Of a DNA stretch of 35,192 bases, positions 14,990 through 24,649 are shown in pieces. The position numbers and the translations under genes were made by a program. The stretch comes from Paracoccaceae bacterium. GTDB lineage: Bacteria > Pseudomonadota > Alphaproteobacteria > Rhodobacterales > Rhodobacteraceae. Each line of letters opens with the position of its first letter. Positions within the stretch are counted from its first letter, which is position 1. The stretch spans positions 1 to 35,192 of the forward strand of contig JALWPC010000636.1 of assembly GCA_026995265.1 (NCBI GenBank). Direction: 5' to 3'. The notes under the pieces were generated by a model, which saw only the letters and a program-made list of their open reading frames with translations, made no database searches and was not told where the DNA came from.

Positions 14990-15469
14990 CTACGCCCCTA
15001 TGAGCGCTTTGGCTATAATCATTATGATGATATAGGCAATTCCGATGCCGATTGAGAACCTTAGATATTTGTTCTCGGACATAATAAGCCTTCCCCGCAC
15101 ATCTTCAATGCTTTTCGTCTTTTTAATGATTGAGGAATGGTAATGCAGATAATAGGTCAAGGCCCCGCCTATGGCCCTGAATAACAGGTTAGGATAGACC
15201 CCGTATTGAATGAATGTGTTTCCCAAGGGTTCGTCCATGTAATAAAGCGACCAAGTGAAGAACCAATAGAGACTATCGCCGAATTCCGTCATGGCCCCGA
15301 CCGTAATGGCGAGGGCCAGAATTTTCGCGGATGACGGGGCTTCGCGCCGGACCAGCCAGTGCCTTGCCGATGAATAGGCCGCCGGACCCCATGTCCTGAC
15401 AACCATTATAATCAGCGCAAACATGGTCAGGGCGATGCCGTTTTGCATCAATAAAACTATATCAAGCAT
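14990..15469 (-). CDS. Multi-TM membrane protein
   Basis: 159 aa, 3-4 hydrophobic segments. Confidence 0.6.
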   Translation of the reverse strand: MLDIVLLMQNGIALTMFALIIMVVRTWGPAAYSSARHWLVRREAPSSAKILALAITVGAMTEFGDSLYWFFTWSLYYMDEPLGNTFIQYGVYPNLLFRAIGGALTYYLHYHSSIIKKTKSIEDVRGRLIMSENKYLRFSIGIGIAYIIIMIIAKALIGA

Positions 15470-15629
15470 GACGCCCCATCTTCAAAACATCGTCGCAAAG
15501 GTCTAATATCTCTTTTTTAGAGCGTTTGCTTATCTGCTCAAGGATTAGTTCGTGTTTCCGGCGCTCGGCTTCCGTTTCCTTGTTTATCTTTTCGATGGGG
15601 ATTGGCTTAACCCTTGGCCGCATGAACAT
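15462..15629 (-). CDS. 55-aa charged protein, absent from the ORF track
   Basis: MFMRPRVKPIPIEKINKETEAERRKHELILEQISKRSKKEILDLCDDVLKMGRHA*; TAATG coupling upstream, 8-nt overlap downstream. Confidence 0.6.
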   Translation of the reverse strand: MFMRPRVKPIPIEKINKETEAERRKHELILEQISKRSKKEILDLCDDVLKMGRHA

Positions 15630-15826
15630 TATTGCCCTACCTTTTCGACTACACGCTTGTAAATCTCATCCCGCTGCCTTTGATATTCGGCAATCTGTTC
15701 CTCTAAAGCCTTTATTCGGGCGTTCTTTTCCTTGATCATCTCGCGGACTAAGTGCCCCAGAACCAGCATAATAATTCCGGCTGGCCCATATTCAACCAAG
15801 GCTTGTGATATAATATCAGGCTGCAT
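15629..15826 (-). CDS. Single-TM plus coiled-coil protein, holin-like candidate
   Basis: MQPDIISQALVEYGPAGIIMLVLGHLVREMIKEKNARIKALEEQIAEYQRQRDEIYKRVVEKVGQ; TAATG coupling. Confidence 0.5.
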   Translation of the reverse strand: MQPDIISQALVEYGPAGIIMLVLGHLVREMIKEKNARIKALEEQIAEYQRQRDEIYKRVVEKVGQ

Positions 15827-15978
15827 TATATTTCCCAAGTCCTTGCGCAGTGGGCGGTATAGCCGTGCATTATGTTCCCGTTTTCAAGCCAAAAACATTC
15901 CGTAAATGTTGGCGGCGGGTTTTGTGTTGGGACCGTTGCGCATCCGGCCAAAACCAAAGCCATCACCGCCGCCTTCAT
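15826..15978 (-). CDS. 50-aa lipoprotein, absent from the ORF track
   Basis: MKAAVMALVLAGCATVPTQNPPPTFTECFWLENGNIMHGYTAHCARTWEI*; lipobox LAGC; ATGA coupling. Confidence 0.65.
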   Translation of the reverse strand: MKAAVMALVLAGCATVPTQNPPPTFTECFWLENGNIMHGYTAHCARTWEI

Positions 15979-16259
15979 TGCTCTAGATACTCCACGAGGG
16001 AATTATGTGTTAATCGGCACTTATGGTATGCCACAGCCCAGTCGGCTGCCGCAAGGTTGACCATGGTCTGCACCTGTTCCCGCCCTGTCATGGCGTCCCA
16101 GCGCTCTTGTGGGATGTCTAGCACAGGGAGTGCGTCAGGGCATCGTTCCATCATGCTCGGCGTTGGTGCGGGCTTAGGGGCGTCCCCAATAGGCGCCCAG
16201 CGGGTTGAGCAAGCGGCGAGAAGCGGAATCAAAACCACCAATGATAAATGTCGCATCAT
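15975..16259 (-). CDS. Rz1-like lipoprotein (o-spanin candidate)
   Basis: MMRHLSLVVLIPLLAACSTRW...; lipobox LAAC; follows the Rz-like gene. Confidence 0.65.
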   Translation of the reverse strand: MMRHLSLVVLIPLLAACSTRWAPIGDAPKPAPTPSMMERCPDALPVLDIPQERWDAMTGREQVQTMVNLAAADWAVAYHKCRLTHNSLVEYLEQ

Positions 16260-16615
16260 CCACCCCTCGCTGCCTTGTTCAGAACCTCGACGGTCCCGAA
16301 GTCTATTTTACATTCACCACGCACAATCACGGGATTGTCCCGCACCACCTCACGAATGACGGTCTGGACATTGCCACGGGCTAGAGTCAGGTCAGTTGCC
16401 AGCCGATCCCGTTCATCCTCTAATCGGGCGTATTTGTCCTCCCATTCGGCCTGTATTCGTTCAATAGCGGCTTCCTGAGCGCGTTTCTCGATGGACCGGC
16501 CTTGCGACACGCCAGAGGCCCAGACGGCCACCAGCAGGCCCACAGCCGCCAATATCGCCCATATTTGCCATGGGGCACCTTTTAGAAAGTTCACCACGGC
16601 AAGGAAGATGCTCAT
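16256..16615 (-). CDS. Rz-like i-spanin
   Basis: N-terminal TM helix then charged coiled coil; ATGA coupling with lysozyme. Confidence 0.7.
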   Translation of the reverse strand: MSIFLAVVNFLKGAPWQIWAILAAVGLLVAVWASGVSQGRSIEKRAQEAAIERIQAEWEDKYARLEDERDRLATDLTLARGNVQTVIREVVRDNPVIVRGECKIDFGTVEVLNKAARGG

Positions 16616-17151
16616 TTCAAAATCCCTTCCAGAAACTTGCACCCCGACCGGAGGCCGCCGGGGGCTTCAACATGGGCGTCACTTGTGACCTCATCGGCGG
16701 TCAGATATAGCGCCCGTTCGGCCTTGCGGCGGCGCGTTAGACCGGCGACCGGCTGCAACTTGCCGTCGATGCGGGCCTTGTTCCAAAGCAGGAAGCTGTC
16801 AGCCGCCTTTTCGTCGTCATTCCGGCGGGCGTATCTAGCCACACTGGAACCCTTGAACGCGCCAATACCGACATTATAGGCAAGCGAGACCATCGCGCTA
16901 AATTCATTTTCCCCGATAAACCCCTTTTCTATGGCTTCATACAAGGCGGATTCCACCCCTTCCTCAAAGCTGGCAATATCCCGCCTTAGAAGCGTCTCGG
17001 CGTCTGTTTCCAATATTTCCATGCCCTCGACAACATCCGGCCCCGTGTGGCCGTAGCCGATGGTCAGAACGCCCGCTATGTCGCGATAGGCTTTTAATTC
17101 AAGCCCCTCGAAGGATTTGACCAGGTCAATGCCCGCTTGGTTTATTTTCAT
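16612..17151 (-). CDS. Endolysin, T4-type lysozyme (GH24)
   Basis: 'FEGLELKAYRDIAGVLTIGYGHTG' E-D-T triad; 'AMVSLAYNVGIGAFKGSSV'. Confidence 0.92.
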   Translation of the reverse strand: MKINQAGIDLVKSFEGLELKAYRDIAGVLTIGYGHTGPDVVEGMEILETDAETLLRRDIASFEEGVESALYEAIEKGFIGENEFSAMVSLAYNVGIGAFKGSSVARYARRNDDEKAADSFLLWNKARIDGKLQPVAGLTRRRKAERALYLTADEVTSDAHVEAPGGLRSGCKFLEGILK

Positions 17152-17510
17152 TTTTGCTTCCACTTCACCGTATTCGTGAACCAAAGCACCGCGAAAAATG
17201 CAAGCCACGACCTGACAGAACCAATACCAACCGATCTTAACACGCGCCTAAATTCCGCAGCCGCCACATTCTTCTCGGTGCCGTTGACTAAAAGATAGTC
17301 ATGCACAAGGGCGGCTTCCAACCAGCGCAAATCATGGGGGTTTATTATTTTACGGATACCGGGAACGCGCGGCAAGGTCACATCAAATTCAAAACCGCGT
17401 GGAATGTCGATGCGATGGGTGAGTTTGCCACCGCCCATATACCAATAATATGGGTGTTCCAGACGGAATTTGTCACCGCCGATATTGGTTATGAGCGAGC
17501 CTATTGCCAA
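17148..17510 (-). CDS. DUF1353-family protein
   Basis: 'IDIPRGFEFDVTLPRVPGIRKIINP...LEAALVHDYLL'. Confidence 0.75.
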   Translation of the reverse strand: MAIGSLITNIGGDKFRLEHPYYWYMGGGKLTHRIDIPRGFEFDVTLPRVPGIRKIINPHDLRWLEAALVHDYLLVNGTEKNVAAAEFRRVLRSVGIGSVRSWLAFFAVLWFTNTVKWKQK

Positions 17511-18013
17511 TGAATGTCATCCTTATAATTTTGAGGGATTGGTGACATGGCAAGCAGCGCATCCATCTTTGCGTCAATACTCGCAAACAACGCATCAAAT
17601 TGTTCAAGCTGTGTTTTGCGAGCCTGCTCGGTCGCGGTCAATGTCGCACCAGACGTGACTTTGTTAGTGAGACTTGTCCCTTCCGCCAGCGCCTTCATAT
17701 AATCTAAGTTAAATTCTTCTTCATTCGTCTGCCCAATAGCAGCCATCTTGCGGCGCTTGGCTTCGCGCTTCACATGCACAGGTTTAACGATAGGGCCTTG
17801 GAGTCCGTATTTTTCTAAGACATCGGTTAATCCCTGCTCGTTTGAGATGCGGGTCGGTGTGTTTGGTACGGGGGCGTCTGTTAAAGGGTCAAGACGATTT
17901 GAATCATTTAACCAATTTACATATTCTGCGTCATCTATTGGAAAATATCCAACCCGTTTGCTAGACCAAACCTTCGTCTCGTCCGCACCAACAATCCAAT
18001 AATAATCAAACAT
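17501..18013 (-). CDS. Putative tail fibre-associated/assembly protein
   Basis: Directly downstream of the tail fibre gene; 170 aa. Confidence 0.5.
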   Translation of the reverse strand: MFDYYWIVGADETKVWSSKRVGYFPIDDAEYVNWLNDSNRLDPLTDAPVPNTPTRISNEQGLTDVLEKYGLQGPIVKPVHVKREAKRRKMAAIGQTNEEEFNLDYMKALAEGTSLTNKVTSGATLTATEQARKTQLEQFDALFASIDAKMDALLAMSPIPQNYKDDIHWQ

Positions 18014-18022
18014 GAATTTCTC

Positions 18023-19639
18023 CTATAGGTAATATGCACCATCGCTCGAAAACAATGTTGCTGAATCGCCGGGGATAAAGTCCGCTGCACCGCCCTCGGT
18101 GTCCAACATGCTGCCGCTGCCTACATTATATCTTAGTCCGGTCCCTGTCCCGGTGAGAGAGAATACCGTATTTTTTAACCAGCAATATGTTTGCTGTCGC
18201 ATGTAAAATGCACCGGCGGCGCCCCATGCGTGGCTGGCAGTGAGTGTAATTGTTGTGCCGAATAGTGTTAAATAGCTTTGCCCATACATTGACGCGATGT
18301 TCGTATTGTTTGCGAGTATTTCTAAATTGGTGGAGGATGCAATGACATTAGCCCCGCTTTCAATATAGAACATGCGCGTTCCAACATTAGATTTGCAATC
18401 CTTGCAAGTGACAACAGACTTAGTTTGTGCTCTAACCCCCGATGCCGTTGCGTCAAATTGAAAACCTTGAATGGTCACAAAGGCACCATTTTTAACTAAG
18501 AATGAATTGGTTTGTCCGCTCCCAACCTTCACATTGGATGGCGTAGTTGTGTCGCCAGTTATGACGCAATCGCCGGACCCCAAAAGACCGCCTTTAATTG
18601 TGACCTGTTCATTATAACTACCGGCAGCGACGGATATGGATATTTGATAAATTGAATTATCAATGCTTTGAGCCGTATCAACCGCTTTTTGAATGGTGGC
18701 AAACGCCCCAGAACCGCTTGACATGCCATCATTGGAGTCTGAACCATTTGTTCCGTCGACATAGTAGGTTCTGGCCGCCGTTAATTTTTCGCGCGTAATC
18801 GTTCGGAGCGCGAAGGTATCCCCCAAGGCGACCCAAGAGGTTCCATCATATTGCATCCAAGCAGATGTCCCTTGGTCGTAGTAAATTACACCTGTTGCGG
18901 GGGCTAGAAAATTCCACTTGGAGTTACTCCAACCAGCAAGTTGACCGTCCTTGCCCGCCCATTCTCCCGTGGCGCCGGTCCCGACAACATATTTGTCCCC
19001 TTCTGCCGGAGAGGCTGGCGGGGTCGTTGTGGTGGAATTCTTATATACTTTATCTCGCCAAATAGAGACTTTCATCGGGACAAGGCTTGTGGTCGTGCTG
19101 GAGAAACCAATCACATCATCGACCGAACCAGAGCCCGGGCTGACGGTAACGCCATTAACAACAATATCTTCAGGAAACGACATATAAGGCGCGGCGGCGT
19201 CGTAAACTGCCTTTGCCGTCACAACCCCATTAACCGCAGTTGAAACCGACCCATCCGTTTCCCTGAAAAATCCCGTTGTTGAATCCGCTGTGTAGAACAA
19301 ACCGGGGGCGCTAACGGTTCCGTTTGGCAGGCCTACGCCTTGTCCGTCTAGCCATGTGTTGCCGACACCATTGGAGGAAAAGGCAATCCGTCCGGATGTT
19401 TTCCAATAGAATCCCGTGTTTGTGTCAGAGGTGAATGTTATTGAGGGCAGGCTTGATGTCCCATCAGGAAAATTAACCGGCCCCACAAAGGGCACGCTGC
19501 CCGCTATAATAGCCGTCAAGGCATCGGCAATGTCCTGATCGTGCGTATCATGGGCATCTGCTAATATAAGGATATTGTTATCCCTATCGTCTGTCCAATC
19601 GCGATTGCGCGAAAAGACACCGGCTCCGCTAAAGGGCAT
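18023..19639 (-). CDS. Tail fibre/spike with DUF2793-like segment and parallel beta-helix
   Basis: 'PASPAEGDKYVVGTGATGEWAGKDGQLAGWSNSKWNFLAPATGVIYYDQGTSAWMQYDGTSW' (DUF2793) and 'YYVDGTNGSDSNDGMSSGSGAFATIQKAVDTA' (beta-helix). Confidence 0.85.
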   Translation of the reverse strand: MPFSGAGVFSRNRDWTDDRDNNILILADAHDTHDQDIADALTAIIAGSVPFVGPVNFPDGTSSLPSITFTSDTNTGFYWKTSGRIAFSSNGVGNTWLDGQGVGLPNGTVSAPGLFYTADSTTGFFRETDGSVSTAVNGVVTAKAVYDAAAPYMSFPEDIVVNGVTVSPGSGSVDDVIGFSSTTTSLVPMKVSIWRDKVYKNSTTTTPPASPAEGDKYVVGTGATGEWAGKDGQLAGWSNSKWNFLAPATGVIYYDQGTSAWMQYDGTSWVALGDTFALRTITREKLTAARTYYVDGTNGSDSNDGMSSGSGAFATIQKAVDTAQSIDNSIYQISISVAAGSYNEQVTIKGGLLGSGDCVITGDTTTPSNVKVGSGQTNSFLVKNGAFVTIQGFQFDATASGVRAQTKSVVTCKDCKSNVGTRMFYIESGANVIASSTNLEILANNTNIASMYGQSYLTLFGTTITLTASHAWGAAGAFYMRQQTYCWLKNTVFSLTGTGTGLRYNVGSGSMLDTEGGAADFIPGDSATLFSSDGAYYL

Positions 19640-19704
19640 ATTTTACTCCATTCGGTTTTGTGTTAGCTTCGGAATGTATTAGAAGCCATCCCGCGAGGTG
19701 ATTT

Positions 19705-19875
19705 ATGGTCAGGGCAATTTCTTACCCGCTAGGGATTTATCTAGTTCACTGGTTGTTCAATAATTGGGGCTGGTGGGCAATCGGTCTATTCTTTGCCATC
19801 GGCGTCCCAATTGGCTTAATTCTTGAGGTCTTCTTTTACCCTGACGGAAGCCGCCGCCCCCGTCGCGGGCAATAG
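19705..19875 (+). CDS. 56-aa single-TM protein on the opposite strand, absent from the ORF track
   Basis: MVRAISYPLGIYLVHWLFNNWGWWAIGLFFAIGVPIGLILEVFFYPDGSRRPRRGQ*; GAGGTG before ATG. Confidence 0.5.
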   Translation: MVRAISYPLGIYLVHWLFNNWGWWAIGLFFAIGVPIGLILEVFFYPDGSRRPRRGQ

Positions 19876-21972
19876 TGGGCTGCTGGTCGGTATCGGTCTT
19901 GGGGCACCCCTTACCGCTCTCGCCGCTTCTTCGGCTGCGGGGCTAACCTCTTTCAATATGCGCGTTCCTATCATTTGAGGCACACGCCCGCCAATGCGCA
20001 TAAAGCTATTCAGCATCGCCAAGATATGTGTTCCGGTGTCTGAATTATTAACCGCCCCCGGTAATGGCTCGATAAAGCCCAAGACCTTCTCGAATTGTTC
20101 CATGCGCGACAATTCATCGGGGGTGAATAATTCCTTCATAAGGTGCCGCCCCTCCCCCTTTAGCTGGCGGTTCCATACCTCACGGAATGTCCCTATTTTC
20201 ATCTGCGTGCCGCCACGGGCGAAGCCTTGCTTGATCATTCTATCAAGCGCTGCTTCCCGCACCGCCTGCCATTCTTGGCTTTCAGGCCCCAGAATTTCCT
20301 TTAACCGGCGCACCGCTAGTTGAGACCCGCGCTTTTGCCCCAAGGCCGACGATGAGCCGAATATAAGGTTAACCGTCTCGGAAGGCGTCAGGTCATCGCT
20401 GACAATATCGTTTATAATCTTCCCGGCGAAGTCTTTATTGTTCTGGACCTCGAACTTGCTACCATAAAGCCGCCGTGCGCCACGGGCCTTTTTCAGGGCA
20501 TCCAAGAAGCCGGGGTCGCCTTCGATAATCCCTTTGGTGGTGGCCTCGTCTAGCCATCCGTCGAGCGACGCCTTGGCCAGCAGAACCCCGCGCCGGTCCT
20601 CCGGCGTCTTGGCGGCGTTGTAGGCGGCGTTAAGGTCTTTTCTGAATTTCTCAATTTCCCGCCAATCTATGCCCTTTAATTCCGCAGGCTCGACCTCGCT
20701 TCCCGGTGTCGTTAAGGCTCTTTCAGAATCCGCTATAGACGCGCGGGCGCGGGCAAGATTTTGGTCAAATCTGTCCAAGTCCTCCATAACCCTGAATGTT
20801 TGCTCATACCGCCTAGCCGTCGATTGGCGGGAACTAAACAGGGAAGGATTAACTACCTCCTCCGGCAACGAATCACGGATGATGTCCCTTAGTTGTCTTG
20901 CGTCGTGAATATCCACCGAAGCGCTATACTCTGCCGCCTTCTTGTAAGCGGTCTGTATCTCGCTTGAGAGCGCTTTTTCCTTGTTCCGGAGGCCACGGGC
21001 AATCATGGCGCCTGCGGTTTCCGTGTCGGGGGCTACCCGCGCGCCCAGCATATTGTTCGCCGCCTGCCTAACCTGATTGGCCTGCGCGCCTTGGAATGAC
21101 CGCATGGTCTCCATGGCCGGGCCACCCTTAACGCCTTTGGCCATCTGGCTTTCAATGCGTTGCTGGACAACATCGCCCGTGGCTTGGCCCGCCGTCAGGT
21201 CAACATCAAATTGCCGCGCTAAATCCTCGGCGGCGATAGCGGCTTCCATATCGCGGGCCCCCGATGGCCGCGTGCCTTTTTCTAGGGCCTCTAACACGGG
21301 CGGCTTTGTGCTTGTAATCCCCCGCGCTTCTTTGATTTTCTTACCCAAATAGCGGCCCATGGGGCGTGCTATAGGCGAAATAGCGGCTGAAATAACCTCC
21401 CCCGCGCCGCCACCAGCGGCGGCCATGCCAACATCGCCCAACTTAACCCCTTGCTCGGACCCGAAAGCCTGCGAAGCCTTTTGTGATGCCGCCTCCGTTG
21501 CGCCGGAAGCCGCCGCGCCGATGCCCATCTTGGACAGAAGCCCCGCGCCCATGGTCGCGGCCTTGCCTGCGGGCGCGAACTTAATCACATCACCGGCAAA
21601 GTCCGTCACATCTTGGGCGTCAATGCCGGGCTTGTTGATATAGCGCCATTTGTCGCCGGGCAACTTAACCAGTGTCCGGCCCTCGCTATCGCGACCAACC
21701 GCGGCATCTGGATATTGCTTCTTTATCATATCCGCGCGGGCATCTTGATTGCGGTTTAGGAAATAGCCGCCCGCGATTTTTGCATTCTTGGCCGTGTTCT
21801 GGAAAAAGCCACCATCCGGTCTTCCGCTCATGCTCACGGTCTGCCCCGCAATCATGCTGTCGGGGACCGGTGCGTTATTCAACAGCCCGTATTGGATAGA
21901 CTGTTCAGCGGCGCGACGCCTTGCGTTGGCAATCGCTATCGCCTTTTTTTGTTCTGCCGTTAATTCGCCCAT
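19816..21972 (-). CDS. Internal virion / DNA-ejection protein
   Basis: ~718 aa, Ala/Gly-rich, helical; position in podovirus late block. Confidence 0.65.
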   Translation of the reverse strand: MGELTAEQKKAIAIANARRRAAEQSIQYGLLNNAPVPDSMIAGQTVSMSGRPDGGFFQNTAKNAKIAGGYFLNRNQDARADMIKKQYPDAAVGRDSEGRTLVKLPGDKWRYINKPGIDAQDVTDFAGDVIKFAPAGKAATMGAGLLSKMGIGAAASGATEAASQKASQAFGSEQGVKLGDVGMAAAGGGAGEVISAAISPIARPMGRYLGKKIKEARGITSTKPPVLEALEKGTRPSGARDMEAAIAAEDLARQFDVDLTAGQATGDVVQQRIESQMAKGVKGGPAMETMRSFQGAQANQVRQAANNMLGARVAPDTETAGAMIARGLRNKEKALSSEIQTAYKKAAEYSASVDIHDARQLRDIIRDSLPEEVVNPSLFSSRQSTARRYEQTFRVMEDLDRFDQNLARARASIADSERALTTPGSEVEPAELKGIDWREIEKFRKDLNAAYNAAKTPEDRRGVLLAKASLDGWLDEATTKGIIEGDPGFLDALKKARGARRLYGSKFEVQNNKDFAGKIINDIVSDDLTPSETVNLIFGSSSALGQKRGSQLAVRRLKEILGPESQEWQAVREAALDRMIKQGFARGGTQMKIGTFREVWNRQLKGEGRHLMKELFTPDELSRMEQFEKVLGFIEPLPGAVNNSDTGTHILAMLNSFMRIGGRVPQMIGTRILKEVSPAAEEAARAVRGAPRPIPTSSPLLPATGAAASVRVKEDLKN

Positions 21973-23201
21973 AAGGCGCGCTCCTCTGGCGTCATGTATT
22001 TCCATACTTCCGGATCAACGCCTTGGGGCGGCGGTCCCTGTGGCGCTTGTTCCTGCGCCCCGCCTTTCCTTTGTGCTTTCCATTCCCCGAAAGACTGGCC
22101 ATACACCTTGTCAGCATTCTGCGGCGACAGTGGCTCATAGCCGCCCATGCCGTTCGGCACGCCGTTAACAACAGCATTATAAAGCCTGTCGAGGCGCTCA
22201 AGATTATAAAGGAGGTCATCAGCACTTTGCGATTGGTCCAAACTGCCCTTTACGGCTTGCAGTTGCCTGTTTTCGAAATCAGATACTTGCCCCAATGCGC
22301 CGCCTGTCGGGGAATTGTTCCGCATTTCCTGCAATTTATCAAAACCGATGTTCGCAGTGATTGTTTTAAGTCGATTGGCAACCGCCTTGGCTGGTGTATT
22401 AGGTATTTTGCTTGTGTAAGACAGCGCTCCGGTCGTGGCTACTGGGTTTGCCTCAATCGCATCAATAGCGTTGCGTATTTCTTGTGAAACGAGGGAGCCT
22501 TGTATTTTTGCCGCATCCTCGCGCTTGCTTGGGTCTTGAGGCCCTCCCCGTATCGCCTCCATATAGTAACGCCCGTCATCGTCTTTCGTCAGCGCGAAAC
22601 CTTGAGGAATTGACCCGACCTGCGGGCCGCTTGATCCGGTGTTAACCGTCAAGGAAGTCCCGACGCTAGGTGCTTTGACGCCACCTATGCGGCTCCACTG
22701 CCCCGATTGGGGGTCATATTGGGCCTTGTAGGGCTGGCCTGTTTGCGGATCAAAAAATTCCTGAACCGTTGGCTGCCGGTGCTCCCGCTTGTAATCCTCC
22801 TTAGCCCTAAAGTCCTCAAGGGCATTACGCCGCTGTTGCTCCGCCATTTTGGCGCTATACTGCATTTTTTGCTGTTCCGCCAACATTTGCTGGCCAAGCT
22901 CCGGGTTTAGCTTCATCACCATGGCTATTCTTTCGGGCGTAACGGTCGCATCGCCGTCTTTGCCAAGAAGTAATTCGGATAGGCGCTGATTATAATCTTC
23001 CTTCATTTGCGAGGCTTTTTCCCTCCGCTTTTTGCCAAGATACGCGCCCGCCAACCGCGCCGCCCCTTGGGTCCAGCTTTGCACCGGGCCGCCTTGTAGC
23101 GATTTTTGCAACAGCAATTCGGCCATTTGTTGCTTGCGCTGAATATCGTCAATCGAAGGATAAACTTTAGCCTGTTGTGGGGCCTGTAAATATCTTAACA
23201 T
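21960..23201 (-). CDS. Internal virion / ejection protein
   Basis: 413 aa, Gln-rich helical. Confidence 0.6.
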   Translation of the reverse strand: MLRYLQAPQQAKVYPSIDDIQRKQQMAELLLQKSLQGGPVQSWTQGAARLAGAYLGKKRREKASQMKEDYNQRLSELLLGKDGDATVTPERIAMVMKLNPELGQQMLAEQQKMQYSAKMAEQQRRNALEDFRAKEDYKREHRQPTVQEFFDPQTGQPYKAQYDPQSGQWSRIGGVKAPSVGTSLTVNTGSSGPQVGSIPQGFALTKDDDGRYYMEAIRGGPQDPSKREDAAKIQGSLVSQEIRNAIDAIEANPVATTGALSYTSKIPNTPAKAVANRLKTITANIGFDKLQEMRNNSPTGGALGQVSDFENRQLQAVKGSLDQSQSADDLLYNLERLDRLYNAVVNGVPNGMGGYEPLSPQNADKVYGQSFGEWKAQRKGGAQEQAPQGPPPQGVDPEVWKYMTPEERALWAN

Positions 23202-23203
23202 GA

Positions 23204-24649
23204 TTAACCCCCTATAAATGCCGCGCCAAGATCAAACAGGCCGCCATTGAAGGCGTTAGCGTTGCGTGAGCGCTGGTTGTAATTATTATAGATGTAGCCG
23301 CCAATAGGGGCAGCGCCTATGGCCTGCTGATAGCTGCCTTGAAATTGGGGAACATTCAACTGATTGCCGGAAAGAAGCGCGGCGATTTCATTCAAGGGCT
23401 GGTTTCGCAAGGAAAGCTGTTCTTGCAATGATTGGCCGCGAAGGTTCCCCATGGCACCAAGTTCCTGCAGCAGGGATTGATTGCCGAATTGTGCTTCCGT
23501 CAAACCCTGACCAAATGCTTGGTTTTGGGCTTGGTTATTGAAGCCGCCTTGGCGTAATTCCATGTTCTGCAACCGCGATTGCTCACTACCACCCGCAAGT
23601 ATGGCCTGCATGGCGGCGTCGTTATATTGCTGGCCAAGCAAATCCATCTGGTTATTATAAGCCTCACTTCCCGGCATCAAACCCTGATTGCGCAAACGGC
23701 TTTCCGCCGCATCGCGCTGCCGGTTGAAGTTTCGGCTAAACCGACCCATTAAAGCGTCCTCAACGCGTATCCTGTCCTCGGAATAGTCACTAGGCCCAAT
23801 GCTCCGCTGGATGCCGCGCCCATCAAGACCGCGTGGGGCGTCTATCCCGCCCGGCGGCGTTCCTGCAGGTTTCGGGGTAGCGGGGTCGGCGAAGGGCGAT
23901 GCAGTGACATCGCCCGTCACGGGGTCAATGGTCAGGCGATTATCGGGGCGCCCGACGGCAGGCTGGTTTGAAACCTGTTCGGACAGCAAGCCGGGGTTTA
24001 TCTGCGGCCCGGTGTTCTTTTCGCCCGTTCCGCGACTACGGAACACCAACTGGTCGCCGCCCGTTGTTGGGGGTGTTATAGGGGGCTGGTCGGGCGGGGA
24101 AACAGGCGGTGCCACGGGTGGCTGCGGCACCGTCGGGTCGGCGGGTGTTACCGGGTCCACCGTTGGTTGAACGGGCGGAACCGGCTGGCCCGATGTGATG
24201 GGCAGTTGCGGGTAGCCCGTAGGCGCGTAACCAAGCGAACCGCCGCCTGTCCCCGTTCCGTTTATGTCTATCGTTCTTTGCAGGTTTACGCTATTCGGCA
24301 TTAGCGGCGTGTTTGGGTCGGCTTGGAATGGGCGCCCCAAATAATCATTCAGCATACCGGACTGGTTCACCGCAAGCGTTCCCATATTGGTGCTGGCTTG
24401 GTTCTGCAAATCCAGAAGCTGTTGCTGCTCAGGCGAAAGTGTTTCCGTCCTTACTGTGGTCGGAACCTCGATGCGGTTACCTTGGGCGTCGGTGTAATAC
24501 CGGCTTTCACCGCTTGTATATTCCACCGAACCAAAGGGGGTGTATGTGTTGACATTATTCACCAAAGAACCCGCGATAGACGCATCACGGTTCGCGCCCG
24601 CTTGGGCATTGGCGGTTTGATAGGGATCGGGGGGTCGAGGACTTCTCAT
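23204..24649 (-). CDS. Proline/glutamine-rich virion protein
   Basis: 'NNVNTYTPFGSVEYTSGESRYYTDAQGN' and 'PPVSPPDQPPITPPTTGG'; ATGA coupling with the GNAT gene. Confidence 0.6.
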   Translation of the reverse strand: MRSPRPPDPYQTANAQAGANRDASIAGSLVNNVNTYTPFGSVEYTSGESRYYTDAQGNRIEVPTTVRTETLSPEQQQLLDLQNQASTNMGTLAVNQSGMLNDYLGRPFQADPNTPLMPNSVNLQRTIDINGTGTGGGSLGYAPTGYPQLPITSGQPVPPVQPTVDPVTPADPTVPQPPVAPPVSPPDQPPITPPTTGGDQLVFRSRGTGEKNTGPQINPGLLSEQVSNQPAVGRPDNRLTIDPVTGDVTASPFADPATPKPAGTPPGGIDAPRGLDGRGIQRSIGPSDYSEDRIRVEDALMGRFSRNFNRQRDAAESRLRNQGLMPGSEAYNNQMDLLGQQYNDAAMQAILAGGSEQSRLQNMELRQGGFNNQAQNQAFGQGLTEAQFGNQSLLQELGAMGNLRGQSLQEQLSLRNQPLNEIAALLSGNQLNVPQFQGSYQQAIGAAPIGGYIYNNYNQRSRNANAFNGGLFDLGAAFIGG

